This document shows, one piece after another, positions 8,041 to 15,347 of a stretch of DNA of 49,582 nucleotides (positions are counted from its first letter, which is position 1; each line of letters starts with the position of its first letter). The notes under the pieces were generated by a model, which was not told where the DNA came from, did not search any database, and was given only the letters and a program-made list of their open reading frames with translations. A program made the translations under genes and the position numbers. Location of the stretch: the NCBI RefSeq assembly GCF_016612545.1, contig NZ_JAENRY010000021.1:1-49582 (forward strand). The letters are read 5' to 3'. Source of the DNA: Streptomyces sp. MBT65 (GTDB lineage Bacteria > Actinomycetota > Actinomycetes > Streptomycetales > Streptomycetaceae).

Positions 8041-9270
8041 ATGACATCCAAGACCGGCCCTACGACCGCCCCCGCATCCGTGGCTACGACGGCCCCCGCG
8101 CCCGCCGCCACGACAGCCCCCGTGCCCGTTCCCCTGCCCGTCCCGGTCGTCCTCGCAGGCGCCCGTGGGCATGGCCGCTGGCACGTCGAGAACATCCGCC
8201 GGCTCCAGGACAAGGGCCTCGTACGCCTTGTCGGCATCTGCGAGCTGACCCCGCTGACCGAGGAGGAGTTCGGCGGCGAACTCCCCGCCCAGTCACCGGA
8301 CTTCGGGGAACTCCTCGACGCCACCGACGCCCGGGTCGCCGTGGTCTGCACACCGATCCCGACCCACACGGACCTCGCCCTGGCCGCCGCGAAGCGAGGC
8401 GTGCACCTGCTTCTGGAGAAGCCGCCCGCGCCGTCGTACGCCGAGTTCCGCCGGATGGCCGACGGCGTCGCCGCGGCCGGAGTGGCCTGCCAGATCGGGT
8501 TCCAGTCGCTCGGCTCGCACGCCGTGCCCGCGATCCGGAAGCTGATCGCCGAGGGCGCCATCGGCACCCTGACCGGGGTCGGCGGGGCCGGTGCCTGGGC
8601 CCGCGACGAGGCGTACTACCGGCGCGCCCCCTGGGCCGGCAAGCGGCGCCTGAACGGCGTCGACGTGATCGACGGCGCGCTGACGAACCCCCTCGCGCAC
8701 GCCGTCGCCACCGCCCTCGCCCTCAACGGCACGACCCGCGCCGAGGACGTCACCCGTATCGAGACCGAACTCGTCCGGGCCAACGACATCGAGTCCGACG
8801 ACACCTCCTGCGTCCGCGTCACCACCGTCCAGGGCCGCCCGGTCACCGTCGCCGTGACGCTCTGCGCCGAACACCCCGGCGAGCCCTATGTGCTGGTGCA
8901 CGGCAGCGAAGGCCGGATCACCTACTGGTACAAGCAGGACCGCGCACTGCTCCAGCGGGCGGGCCACGGCCCCGAGGAGTTCGAGTACGGCAGCACGGAC
9001 CTGTTGGAGAACCTGGTCGCCCATCTCGCCGACGGCGAGGCGCTGTTGGTCGAACCGGACGCGACGGGCGCCTTCATGAAGGTGGTCGAGGCGATCCGCG
9101 AGGCCCCCGACCCGGCCCAACTCCCCACCGATGCATGGCACTTGATCCCGACCGAGAACCGCCGGGTGGTCCCGGGCATCGACGCGCTGGTCACGGCGGC
9201 GGCCGACACCCTCGCCCTCTACTCCGAGCTGGGCGCCCCCTGGGCCCCACCGAAAGAGGTGAGCCCTTGA
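8041..9270 (+). CDS. Gfo/Idh/MocA family oxidoreductase
   Basis: This 409-residue NAD(P)-dependent enzyme has a Rossmann motif (AGARGHGRWH, near residue 40) and the family EKP motif in HLLLEKPPAPS near residue 125. The C-terminal half is the usual alpha/beta substrate domain. The family includes glucose-fructose oxidoreductases, inositol dehydrogenases and the L-arabinose 1-dehydrogenase of Azospirillum. The first 35 residues are an odd Ala/Pro/Thr/Val-rich tail. GGGAG before the ATG at 8041 supports that start, and no shorter start has a site. It is coupled to the DUF6807 gene by a TGATG-type overlap. Confidence 0.88.
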   Translation: MTSKTGPTTAPASVATTAPAPAATTAPVPVPLPVPVVLAGARGHGRWHVENIRRLQDKGLVRLVGICELTPLTEEEFGGELPAQSPDFGELLDATDARVAVVCTPIPTHTDLALAAAKRGVHLLLEKPPAPSYAEFRRMADGVAAAGVACQIGFQSLGSHAVPAIRKLIAEGAIGTLTGVGGAGAWARDEAYYRRAPWAGKRRLNGVDVIDGALTNPLAHAVATALALNGTTRAEDVTRIETELVRANDIESDDTSCVRVTTVQGRPVTVAVTLCAEHPGEPYVLVHGSEGRITYWYKQDRALLQRAGHGPEEFEYGSTDLLENLVAHLADGEALLVEPDATGAFMKVVEAIREAPDPAQLPTDAWHLIPTENRRVVPGIDALVTAAADTLALYSELGAPWAPPKEVSP

Positions 9271-10115
9271 TGATCACCCATGACACGCCGGTGCTCCGCG
9301 TCGCGGGCCGCCCGGTCGCCCGGTACGTCACCCGGCCCGAGCTGTCCGACCGGCTCTCCCCACGTCCCTATCTGCACCCCGTGACCACCCTGTCCGGTAC
9401 GGCGGTCACCGAACTCAGCCCCGTCGACCACACCCACCACCTCGGCGTCGGTGTCGCCGTTCCCGACGTCGAGGGGCACAACTTCTGGGGCGGCCGCACC
9501 TACGTCCAGGGCCAGGGCCCCACGGAACTGGACAACCACGGCGCCCAACGCCACTCCGCCTTCCAGCTCCGCGACCCCGACGGCTTCGTCGAGGAACTCC
9601 GCTGGGTGGCCTCCGGCGCCGAGCTGCTCCGCGAACGCCGTACGGTCGCGGCCACCGAACTCACCGACACCGCCTGGGCGTTGGACTTCACCTTCTCGCT
9701 CACCAACGTGACGCCCGACCCCCTGTCGATCGGCAGCCCCGCCACCAACGGCCGCCCCGGAGCCGCGTACGGCGGCTTCTTCTGGCGGGCGCGCAAAGAG
9801 GCCGACACCCCGCACGTCTTCACCGCCGACCGCGAAGGCGAACACGTCGTCCACGGCACTTGCGCCGACTGGCTCGCCCTCGCCGGCACCGGCTGGACGC
9901 TGGTCTTCGCCGGGGCCACCGACCGCACCCGCCAGGACCCGTGGTTCGTCCGCACCGCCGAATACCCGGGCGTGGGCGCGTCGTTGGCGTCGGACGAGCG
10001 GCTGCCGATCCCGCCCGGAGACACGGCCGTACGACGGATCGTCACCGTCGTGGCCGACGGCCGCCTGGACCGGGCCGAGGCCGCGGCGCTCGTGCGGAAG
10101 GCGGTCAGCCAGTGA
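9270..10115 (+). CDS. DUF6807 (PmoA-named) family protein
   Basis: This 281-residue protein matches the family databases call PmoA or DUF6807. The 'methane oxygenase' name is almost certainly a misnomer in this context. Conserved-looking segments include SPVDHTHHLGVGVAVPDV, NFWGGRTYVQG and TNGRPGAAYGGFFWRAR. The His-rich start and mainly beta character suggest a carbohydrate- or metal-binding beta fold. No signal peptide is visible, so it should be cytoplasmic. The start overlaps the Gfo/Idh stop with AGAGGTGA as ribosome site. It sits between an oxidoreductase and a GH43, so a sugar-processing step is likely; the reaction is unknown. Confidence 0.8.
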   Translation: MITHDTPVLRVAGRPVARYVTRPELSDRLSPRPYLHPVTTLSGTAVTELSPVDHTHHLGVGVAVPDVEGHNFWGGRTYVQGQGPTELDNHGAQRHSAFQLRDPDGFVEELRWVASGAELLRERRTVAATELTDTAWALDFTFSLTNVTPDPLSIGSPATNGRPGAAYGGFFWRARKEADTPHVFTADREGEHVVHGTCADWLALAGTGWTLVFAGATDRTRQDPWFVRTAEYPGVGASLASDERLPIPPGDTAVRRIVTVVADGRLDRAEAAALVRKAVSQ

Positions 10116-11626
10116 CGTCCGAGACGTACACGAACCCCGTCCTGAACGCCGACTGGTCCGACCCGGACGTCATCCGCGTCGGCGACGACTTCTACCTCAC
10201 CGCGTCCAGCTTCGGCCGCGTACCGGGCCTGCCGCTGCTGCACTCCCGCGACCTGGTCAACTGGACCCTGATCGGCCACGCCCTCCAACGCCTGGAACCG
10301 GCACGGGAGTTCAGGACCCCCCGGCACGACTGCGGCGTCTGGGCCCCCGCGCTCCGGTACCACGACGAACGCTTCTGGATCTTCTGGGGTGACCCCGACC
10401 AGGGCATCTTCCAGATCAACGCCCCCGAGATCAGGGGCCCTTGGACCCGTCCCCATCTCCTCAAGGAGGGCAAGGGCCTCATCGACCCGTGCCCCCTGTG
10501 GGACGAGGAGAACGACGACGAGGCCTACCTCGTCCACGCCTGGGCCAAGTCCCGCGCGGGCATCAACAACCGCCTCACCGGCCACCGTATGCACCCCGAC
10601 GGCACGACCCTCCTCGACGACGGCAAGGTGATCGTCGACGCGGACCGCCTCCCCGGCTGGTTCACCCTGGAGGGCCCCAAGGTCCACCAACACGACGGCT
10701 GGTTCTGGATCCTGGCGCCCGCCGGGGGAGTCGGGACCGGCTGGCAGGGCGCGTTCCGCTCACGCGGCTTCTTCGGCCCCTACGAGGAGAAGGTCGTCCT
10801 GGAGCAGAAGGACACCGACGTCAACGGCCCCCACCAGGGCGCATGGGTGCGCACCCCGTCCGGCGAGGACTGGTTCCTGCACTTCCAACAGCGGGGCGCC
10901 TACGGCCGGTTGGTCCACCTCCAGCCCATGCGCTGGGGCGACGACGGCTGGCCGGTCATCGGCGACGAGGGCGCCCCCGTGGCCGTACACCGGAAACCGG
11001 ATCTCCCGCCGCAGCCGCCCGCAGCGCCCGCCACCGACGACGACTTCCCCGGCGGACGGTACGGTCGCCAGTGGCAGTGGACGGCGAACCCCGAGGACGG
11101 CTGGGCCACCCACCACTCGGGCGACGGGCTGCGTCTGACCTGCGCCCGCACGCCCGACGCCCACGACCTGCGCCGACTCCCGAACCTCCTCACCCAGCGA
11201 CTGCCCGGCACCCCCGTCGCGGTCGAGGTCGAACTACGGCTGCACAGCGAGGAGTTGGGGGCGCGGGCCGGGCTCGCCGTGCTGGGCGACGCCTACAGCT
11301 GGATCGGACTCCAGCGGGGCACCGACGGCGAGGTCCGTTTCGTCCACCGTTTCGCCGAGCCCACCGCCGAGCGCGAACGGGACGCGGGCGAGTCCTGCCT
11401 CGCCCCCGACGCCCGCGTCCGGCTGCGGACAGAGATCGGCGCGGGCGCGCGCTGCCGCTTCTTCTACGACGTCGGGGGCGGGCCGCGTCCGACCGGGCGG
11501 GTGTTCGCCGCCACCCCCTGGCGCTGGGTCGGTGCCCTGCTCGGGCTCTTCGCGCTCGCGCCCGCCGGTCCGGGACACGCCGGCGCGGCCGTGTTCACGC
11601 GGTTCCGGATCAGTTCCGTTCAGTAA
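10112..11626 (+). CDS. Glycoside hydrolase family 43 protein with C-terminal lectin-like domain
   Basis: This 504-residue protein starts at a GTG overlapping the previous stop (GTGA). The five-bladed propeller opens with TNPVLNADWSDPDVIRV, placing the catalytic base at Asp17. GLIDPCPLWDEE and FTLEGPKV (proposed acid Glu187) follow. Residues about 300-504 form a concanavalin-like domain as in beta-xylosidase/arabinofuranosidase members. There is no signal peptide, so it should cleave imported oligosaccharides in the cytoplasm. Arabinan or xylan side-chain activity is the expected range. The stop lies in a 13 bp near-perfect tandem repeat. Confidence 0.88.
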   Translation: MTSETYTNPVLNADWSDPDVIRVGDDFYLTASSFGRVPGLPLLHSRDLVNWTLIGHALQRLEPAREFRTPRHDCGVWAPALRYHDERFWIFWGDPDQGIFQINAPEIRGPWTRPHLLKEGKGLIDPCPLWDEENDDEAYLVHAWAKSRAGINNRLTGHRMHPDGTTLLDDGKVIVDADRLPGWFTLEGPKVHQHDGWFWILAPAGGVGTGWQGAFRSRGFFGPYEEKVVLEQKDTDVNGPHQGAWVRTPSGEDWFLHFQQRGAYGRLVHLQPMRWGDDGWPVIGDEGAPVAVHRKPDLPPQPPAAPATDDDFPGGRYGRQWQWTANPEDGWATHHSGDGLRLTCARTPDAHDLRRLPNLLTQRLPGTPVAVEVELRLHSEELGARAGLAVLGDAYSWIGLQRGTDGEVRFVHRFAEPTAERERDAGESCLAPDARVRLRTEIGAGARCRFFYDVGGGPRPTGRVFAATPWRWVGALLGLFALAPAGPGHAGAAVFTRFRISSVQ

Positions 11627-11649
11627 CTCGTCCTGCTAACTCGCCCTGC
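11624..11649. repeat. 13 bp tandem duplication at the GH43 stop codon
   Basis: TAACTCGTCCTGC (11624-11636) is followed directly by TAACTCGCCCTGC (11637-11649), 12 of 13 bases identical. The first TAA is the GH43 stop. Confidence 0.85.
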
Positions 11650-11688
11650 CCGTACGCCTGTTGGGAGTCGCAATGACGCACCTCCGTA

Positions 11689-11700
11689 GCAAGCGCTTGC
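11689..11700. promoter_or_regulatory. LacI-type operator-like palindrome before the binding protein
   Basis: GCAAGCGCTTGC is a perfect 12 bp palindrome in the gap before the sugar-binding lipoprotein gene, 54 bases before its start. It is the best match in the window to the AAGCGCTT core. Confidence 0.5.
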
Positions 11701-11753
11701 CAATGCCTCGCGCCCTCATGACCCCGCTGGATCCACAAGAAGAGAGCCGACCT

Positions 11754-13091
11754 ATGAAGACCAGCATCCGCAGAAGCCGGCGTGCCGCGATGGCCGTCGC
11801 CCTGGGCTCCGTGCTCGCGCTGACCGCCACCGCCTGCGGCGACGGCGGCAGTGGCGCGGCGGGGGACAAGGGCGACGAGGGCTCCGGCAAGGGCACGATC
11901 ACGTTCTGGGACAACAACGGCGGTGTCCGCACCGACATCTGGAAGCAGATCATCGCGGACTTCGAGAAGAAGAACCCCACCATCAAGGTCAAGTACGTCG
12001 GGATACCGGCGGCCAGCGCCCAGTCCAAGTACGACACCGCGATCCAGGGCGGCGGGCTGCCCGACGTCGGCGGCGTGGGGACCGCGGTGCTCGCCGAGGT
12101 CGCGGTGCAGGGGGCGTTGGAGCCGCTGGACAGCCGGCTCAAGTCCAGTTCCCTGAACGGCAAGTTGAGCCAGAACCTGCTCGACGTCAGCAAGTCCGCC
12201 GGTGGCGGGGACACGCTGTATCAGATCCCGACCTCCGCGAACAACGGCACGCTGTGGTACCGAACCGACCTGTTCAAGGCGGCGGGTCTGGACGCGCCGA
12301 CCACCTGGTCGAAGTTCTACGCCGCCGCCGACAAACTCACCGACAAGGCGAAGAACAAGTTCGGCTTCACCATTCGCGGGGGTGAGGGGTCCATCGCGCC
12401 GGCCCTCGACGCGGTGTACGGGCAGACCGGGATCACGTCCTTCTGGAACGGCGACAAGACGACGGTCAACGACCCGAAGAACGTTGCCGCGTTGGCGAAG
12501 TACGTGAGCCTGTTCAAGAAGGACACACCGTCCGCCGACCTCAACAACGACTTCACCAAGATGGTCGCGCAGTGGGACAGCGGCACGATCGGGATGCTCA
12601 GTCACAACCTCGGGTCCTATCAGGATCACCTGAAGGCGCTGGGTGCGGACAAGTTCAAGGGCATTCCCAATCCGACGCAGGACGACGGCACGCGGGTGCA
12701 GATCTCCAACCCCGTTGACGGGCTGAGTCTGTTCAAGTCCAGCAAGAACAAGGACGCGGCCTGGAAGTTCATCGAGTTCGCGGTCTCCGCGGCGGAGAAC
12801 TCCAAGTACAACGAGTCGGCGGGGCAGGTTCCGGCGAACACGGACGCGGCGAGCGCGGCGTGGATTCAGAAGTCCGAGCCGACGCAGTTGGCCGCGGCGG
12901 CGTTGAACGGGGCGTCCACGAAGATCGTGCAGCTGCCGTACTACCTGCCCGACTGGAACACGATCTCCAAGGCCGACAACGAGCCCAACTTCCAGAAGCT
13001 GTTGCTCGGAAAGATGACGGCGAAGGAGTTTCTGGACACGCTTGCCGACCAGTTGAACGCGGCGCAGGCGGATTGGAAGAAGAACCACTGA
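11754..13091 (+). CDS. Extracellular sugar-binding lipoprotein of an ABC transporter
   Basis: This 445-residue protein begins with a Arg-rich n-region, a hydrophobic stretch and a lipobox ending at Cys in LTATACGDGG, followed by a Gly/Ser/Asp-rich linker. The mature part (TITFWDNNGGVRTDIWKQIIADFEKKNPTIKV-like start) is typical of family 1 extracellular solute-binding proteins. It should deliver sugar to the permease pair at 6175-7991. The ATG at 11754 follows GAGAGCCGACCT and starts the signal peptide; in-frame starts upstream add a non-signal tail. A strong hairpin follows the gene. Confidence 0.93.
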   Translation: MKTSIRRSRRAAMAVALGSVLALTATACGDGGSGAAGDKGDEGSGKGTITFWDNNGGVRTDIWKQIIADFEKKNPTIKVKYVGIPAASAQSKYDTAIQGGGLPDVGGVGTAVLAEVAVQGALEPLDSRLKSSSLNGKLSQNLLDVSKSAGGGDTLYQIPTSANNGTLWYRTDLFKAAGLDAPTTWSKFYAAADKLTDKAKNKFGFTIRGGEGSIAPALDAVYGQTGITSFWNGDKTTVNDPKNVAALAKYVSLFKKDTPSADLNNDFTKMVAQWDSGTIGMLSHNLGSYQDHLKALGADKFKGIPNPTQDDGTRVQISNPVDGLSLFKSSKNKDAAWKFIEFAVSAAENSKYNESAGQVPANTDAASAAWIQKSEPTQLAAAALNGASTKIVQLPYYLPDWNTISKADNEPNFQKLLLGKMTAKEFLDTLADQLNAAQADWKKNH

Positions 13092-13112
13092 GATCGGGTG
13101 GTTTCGGTTGGT

Positions 13113-13153
13113 GGGGGACTGCGGGTTCGTTGTGGCTGGGCGTGCAGTCCCCC
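13113..13153 (+). terminator. 10 bp inverted repeat after the binding-protein gene
   Basis: GGGGGACTGC (13113-13122) and GCAGTCCCCC (13144-13153) form a perfect 10 bp stem with a 21-base loop. It sits between the binding-protein stop and the acetylesterase start. It could be a terminator, or an mRNA-stabilising hairpin that raises binding-protein levels over downstream genes. Confidence 0.6.
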
Positions 13154-13185
13154 CCCGCCCCAAGAAGACGAGAGGTGAGCCAGTC

Positions 13186-13971
13186 GTGTCTCTTACCCGG
13201 CGGCAAGTCGCGTTAGGTGCACTTGCCGCCGTTCCCTTACGGGGTGGTCGGCGAGATCGCACTCTCTATATCGCCGGTGATTCCACCGCCGCCCAGAAGT
13301 ACTCCACCGAAGCACCCGAGACCGGATGGGGAATGGCGCTCCCCTTCTTCCTGCGGAGGGGAGTGAGAGTCGCCAACCATGCCGTGAACGGCCGGAGTTC
13401 GAAGAGTTTCGTCGACGAAGGTCGGCTGGATGTCATTCTCTCCGCCATTCGGCCCGGCGACCTCCTCCTCGTCCAGTTCGCGCACAACGACGAGAAGGTC
13501 GCCGATCCCACCCGCTACACCGAGCCCTGGACGACGTACCAGGACTATCTGCGCCTTTACCTCGAAGGGGCTCGCAGCCGTGGTGCCCGGCCCGTGCTCG
13601 CCACCCCCGTCGAGCGCCGCAGGTTCGACGCCGACGGCAACTCCCTGCCGACCCACGGCGATTACCCGGCCGCGATGCGCGCGCTCGCCCAGCAGGAGCG
13701 GGTCGCGTTGCTCGACATCGAGGCGTTGTCGCTGGCGTTGTGGCAGCGGCTCGGGGTCGAGGAGACGAAGGTCTACTTCAACTGGACCGACACCGAGCAG
13801 GACAACACGCACTTCAATCCGCCCGGTGCGATCGCCGTGGCGCGGCTCGTGGTGCGGGAGTTGCTGCGCACCCGGGTGCTCGCGCCGCGTGACGTCGTCC
13901 GGCTGCGCGACGACATTCCCCCGTCCTGGATCACCTGGCCCGAGGCGACGGACGCCTCGGACCTCCGCTGA
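13186..13971 (+). CDS. SGNH/GDSL hydrolase, rhamnogalacturonan acetylesterase type (CE12-like)
   Basis: This 261-residue protein has the SGNH blocks: IAGDSTAAQ with nucleophile Ser33, VNGRSSKSF, VQFAHND and DNTHFNPPGA with Asp206 and His209. This pattern fits CE12 acetylesterases that deacetylate rhamnogalacturonan or pectin. The N terminus (LTRRQVALGALAAVPL) looks like a short twin-arginine signal, so export is likely. The start is a GTG at 13186 behind AGAGGTGAGCC. Codons 10 and 18 are both TTA, rare in Streptomyces and dependent on the bldA tRNA. It is followed at close spacing by pectate lyase. Confidence 0.82.
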   Translation: MSLTRRQVALGALAAVPLRGGRRDRTLYIAGDSTAAQKYSTEAPETGWGMALPFFLRRGVRVANHAVNGRSSKSFVDEGRLDVILSAIRPGDLLLVQFAHNDEKVADPTRYTEPWTTYQDYLRLYLEGARSRGARPVLATPVERRRFDADGNSLPTHGDYPAAMRALAQQERVALLDIEALSLALWQRLGVEETKVYFNWTDTEQDNTHFNPPGAIAVARLVVRELLRTRVLAPRDVVRLRDDIPPSWITWPEATDASDLR

Positions 13972-13988
13972 GCAAGGAGAACCGCACA

Positions 13989-15299
13989 GTGCGCATATCT
14001 ATGTGTCATGTACGCGTCATTGCTTCGCTCGTGGGGTGCACGGCACTCGCGCTCGCCCTCACCGGCACCACCGCCCAGGCCCACACCCGCAGCCTCGCCC
14101 GCGAGACCCTCGGCGCGGGGAACGGCTGGGCGTCGTACGGCACCGGCACCAGCGGGGGCGCCGCCGCCACCCACGATCACGTCTACACCGTCACCAACTG
14201 GGCTGATTTCAAGGCCGCGTTGGCCGCCGGCGGCACCGCCCCGAAGATCATCAGAATCAAGGGGACCATCGACGCCAACGCCGAGGGCTGCGACTCCTTC
14301 GCCACGCCCGGCTACGACTTCGCCCAGTACCTCGCCACCTACGACCCCGCCGTCTGGGGCTACGACCAGAACCTCGACAACGAGCCCGCCGACAGCCCCG
14401 AGGGCCTGCGCCGGGTGTCGGCCGCCAACCAGAACAAGGTCATCAAGGCGGCCGTCCCCGCCAACACCACCATCGTCGGCATCGGCAGGAACGCCGGGTT
14501 CAAGGGCGCCAGCCTCCAGATCACCGCCGTCGACAACGTCATCATCCGCAACCTCGCCTTCGAGAGCCCGCTCGACTGCTTCCCGCAGTGGGACCCGACC
14601 GACACCGCCACCGGCAACTGGAACTCCGAGTACGACAGCGCCGTCATCTACGGCTCCACCCATGTGTGGCTGGACCACAACACGTTCACCGACGGCGAGC
14701 ACCCGGACAGCTCACTGCCCACCTACTACGGGCGGATCTTCGAGCAGCACGACGGCGAACTCGACATCGTCAAGGGCGCCGACTACGTCACCGCCTCCTG
14801 GAACGTCTTCACCGACCACGACAAGACGATCCTCATCGGCAACAGCGACAGCGCGTCAACTGCCGCTGTCGACCGGGGACATCTGAAGGTCACGCTCCAC
14901 CACAACCTGTTCTCCAACCTGGTCGAGCGCGCGCCCCGCGTCCGGTTCGGACAGGTCGACTCCTACAACAACCACTTCGTCGCCGAACCCGGATACGGCT
15001 ACAGCTACGGCATCGGCAAGGAGTCCCAACTCGTCGCGGAGCACAACGCGTTCACGGTCCCGGCGGGCATCTCCGAGGCGACCGTCCTCAAGAAGTGGTC
15101 CGAGGCGCCGCTCACCGCCGACGACAACTACGTCAACGGCACCCTCACCGACCTGATCGCCGTCCACAACGCCGGTGTGCCCACCGAGATCCTCCAGTCC
15201 GGTGCGGGCTGGACACCCACCCTGCGCACGAAGACCGACCCCGCGAGGGCCGTGCCGTTCATCGTCGACCGCAACGCCGGTGCGGGCCGCCTGCGCTGA
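13989..15299 (+). CDS. Secreted pectate lyase, polysaccharide lyase family 1
   Basis: This 436-residue protein starts at a GTG behind AAGGAG and has a Sec-type signal peptide ending near TTAQAHT. The PL1 parallel-beta-helix landmarks are clear: VIIRNLAFESPLDCFPQWD with calcium-binding acids, HVWLDHNTFTDG near residue 227, and RAPRVRFGQVDSYNNHF containing the catalytic Arg region. It should cleave polygalacturonate by beta-elimination outside the cell. It lies 17 bases after the acetylesterase stop, suggesting co-transcription. An 8 bp tandem repeat follows the stop. Confidence 0.93.
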   Translation: MRISMCHVRVIASLVGCTALALALTGTTAQAHTRSLARETLGAGNGWASYGTGTSGGAAATHDHVYTVTNWADFKAALAAGGTAPKIIRIKGTIDANAEGCDSFATPGYDFAQYLATYDPAVWGYDQNLDNEPADSPEGLRRVSAANQNKVIKAAVPANTTIVGIGRNAGFKGASLQITAVDNVIIRNLAFESPLDCFPQWDPTDTATGNWNSEYDSAVIYGSTHVWLDHNTFTDGEHPDSSLPTYYGRIFEQHDGELDIVKGADYVTASWNVFTDHDKTILIGNSDSASTAAVDRGHLKVTLHHNLFSNLVERAPRVRFGQVDSYNNHFVAEPGYGYSYGIGKESQLVAEHNAFTVPAGISEATVLKKWSEAPLTADDNYVNGTLTDLIAVHNAGVPTEILQSGAGWTPTLRTKTDPARAVPFIVDRNAGAGRLR

Positions 15300-15301
15300 C
15301 C

Positions 15302-15333
15302 CCTCGTCACCTCGTCACCTCGCCATCTCGTCA
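15302..15333. repeat. Four-unit 8 bp tandem repeat after the pectate lyase stop
   Basis: CCTCGTCA, CCTCGTCA, CCTCGCCA and TCTCGTCA run from 15302 to 15333, between the PL1 stop and the pectinesterase ribosome site (CAGGAG). Confidence 0.8.
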
Positions 15334-15347
15334 TCAGGAGCACCCGC

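Noticed and set aside
9270..10115. Methane monooxygenase subunit (PmoA)
   Set aside because: The true PmoA is an integral membrane protein of a methane-oxidising complex; this protein has no membrane segments and no partners.
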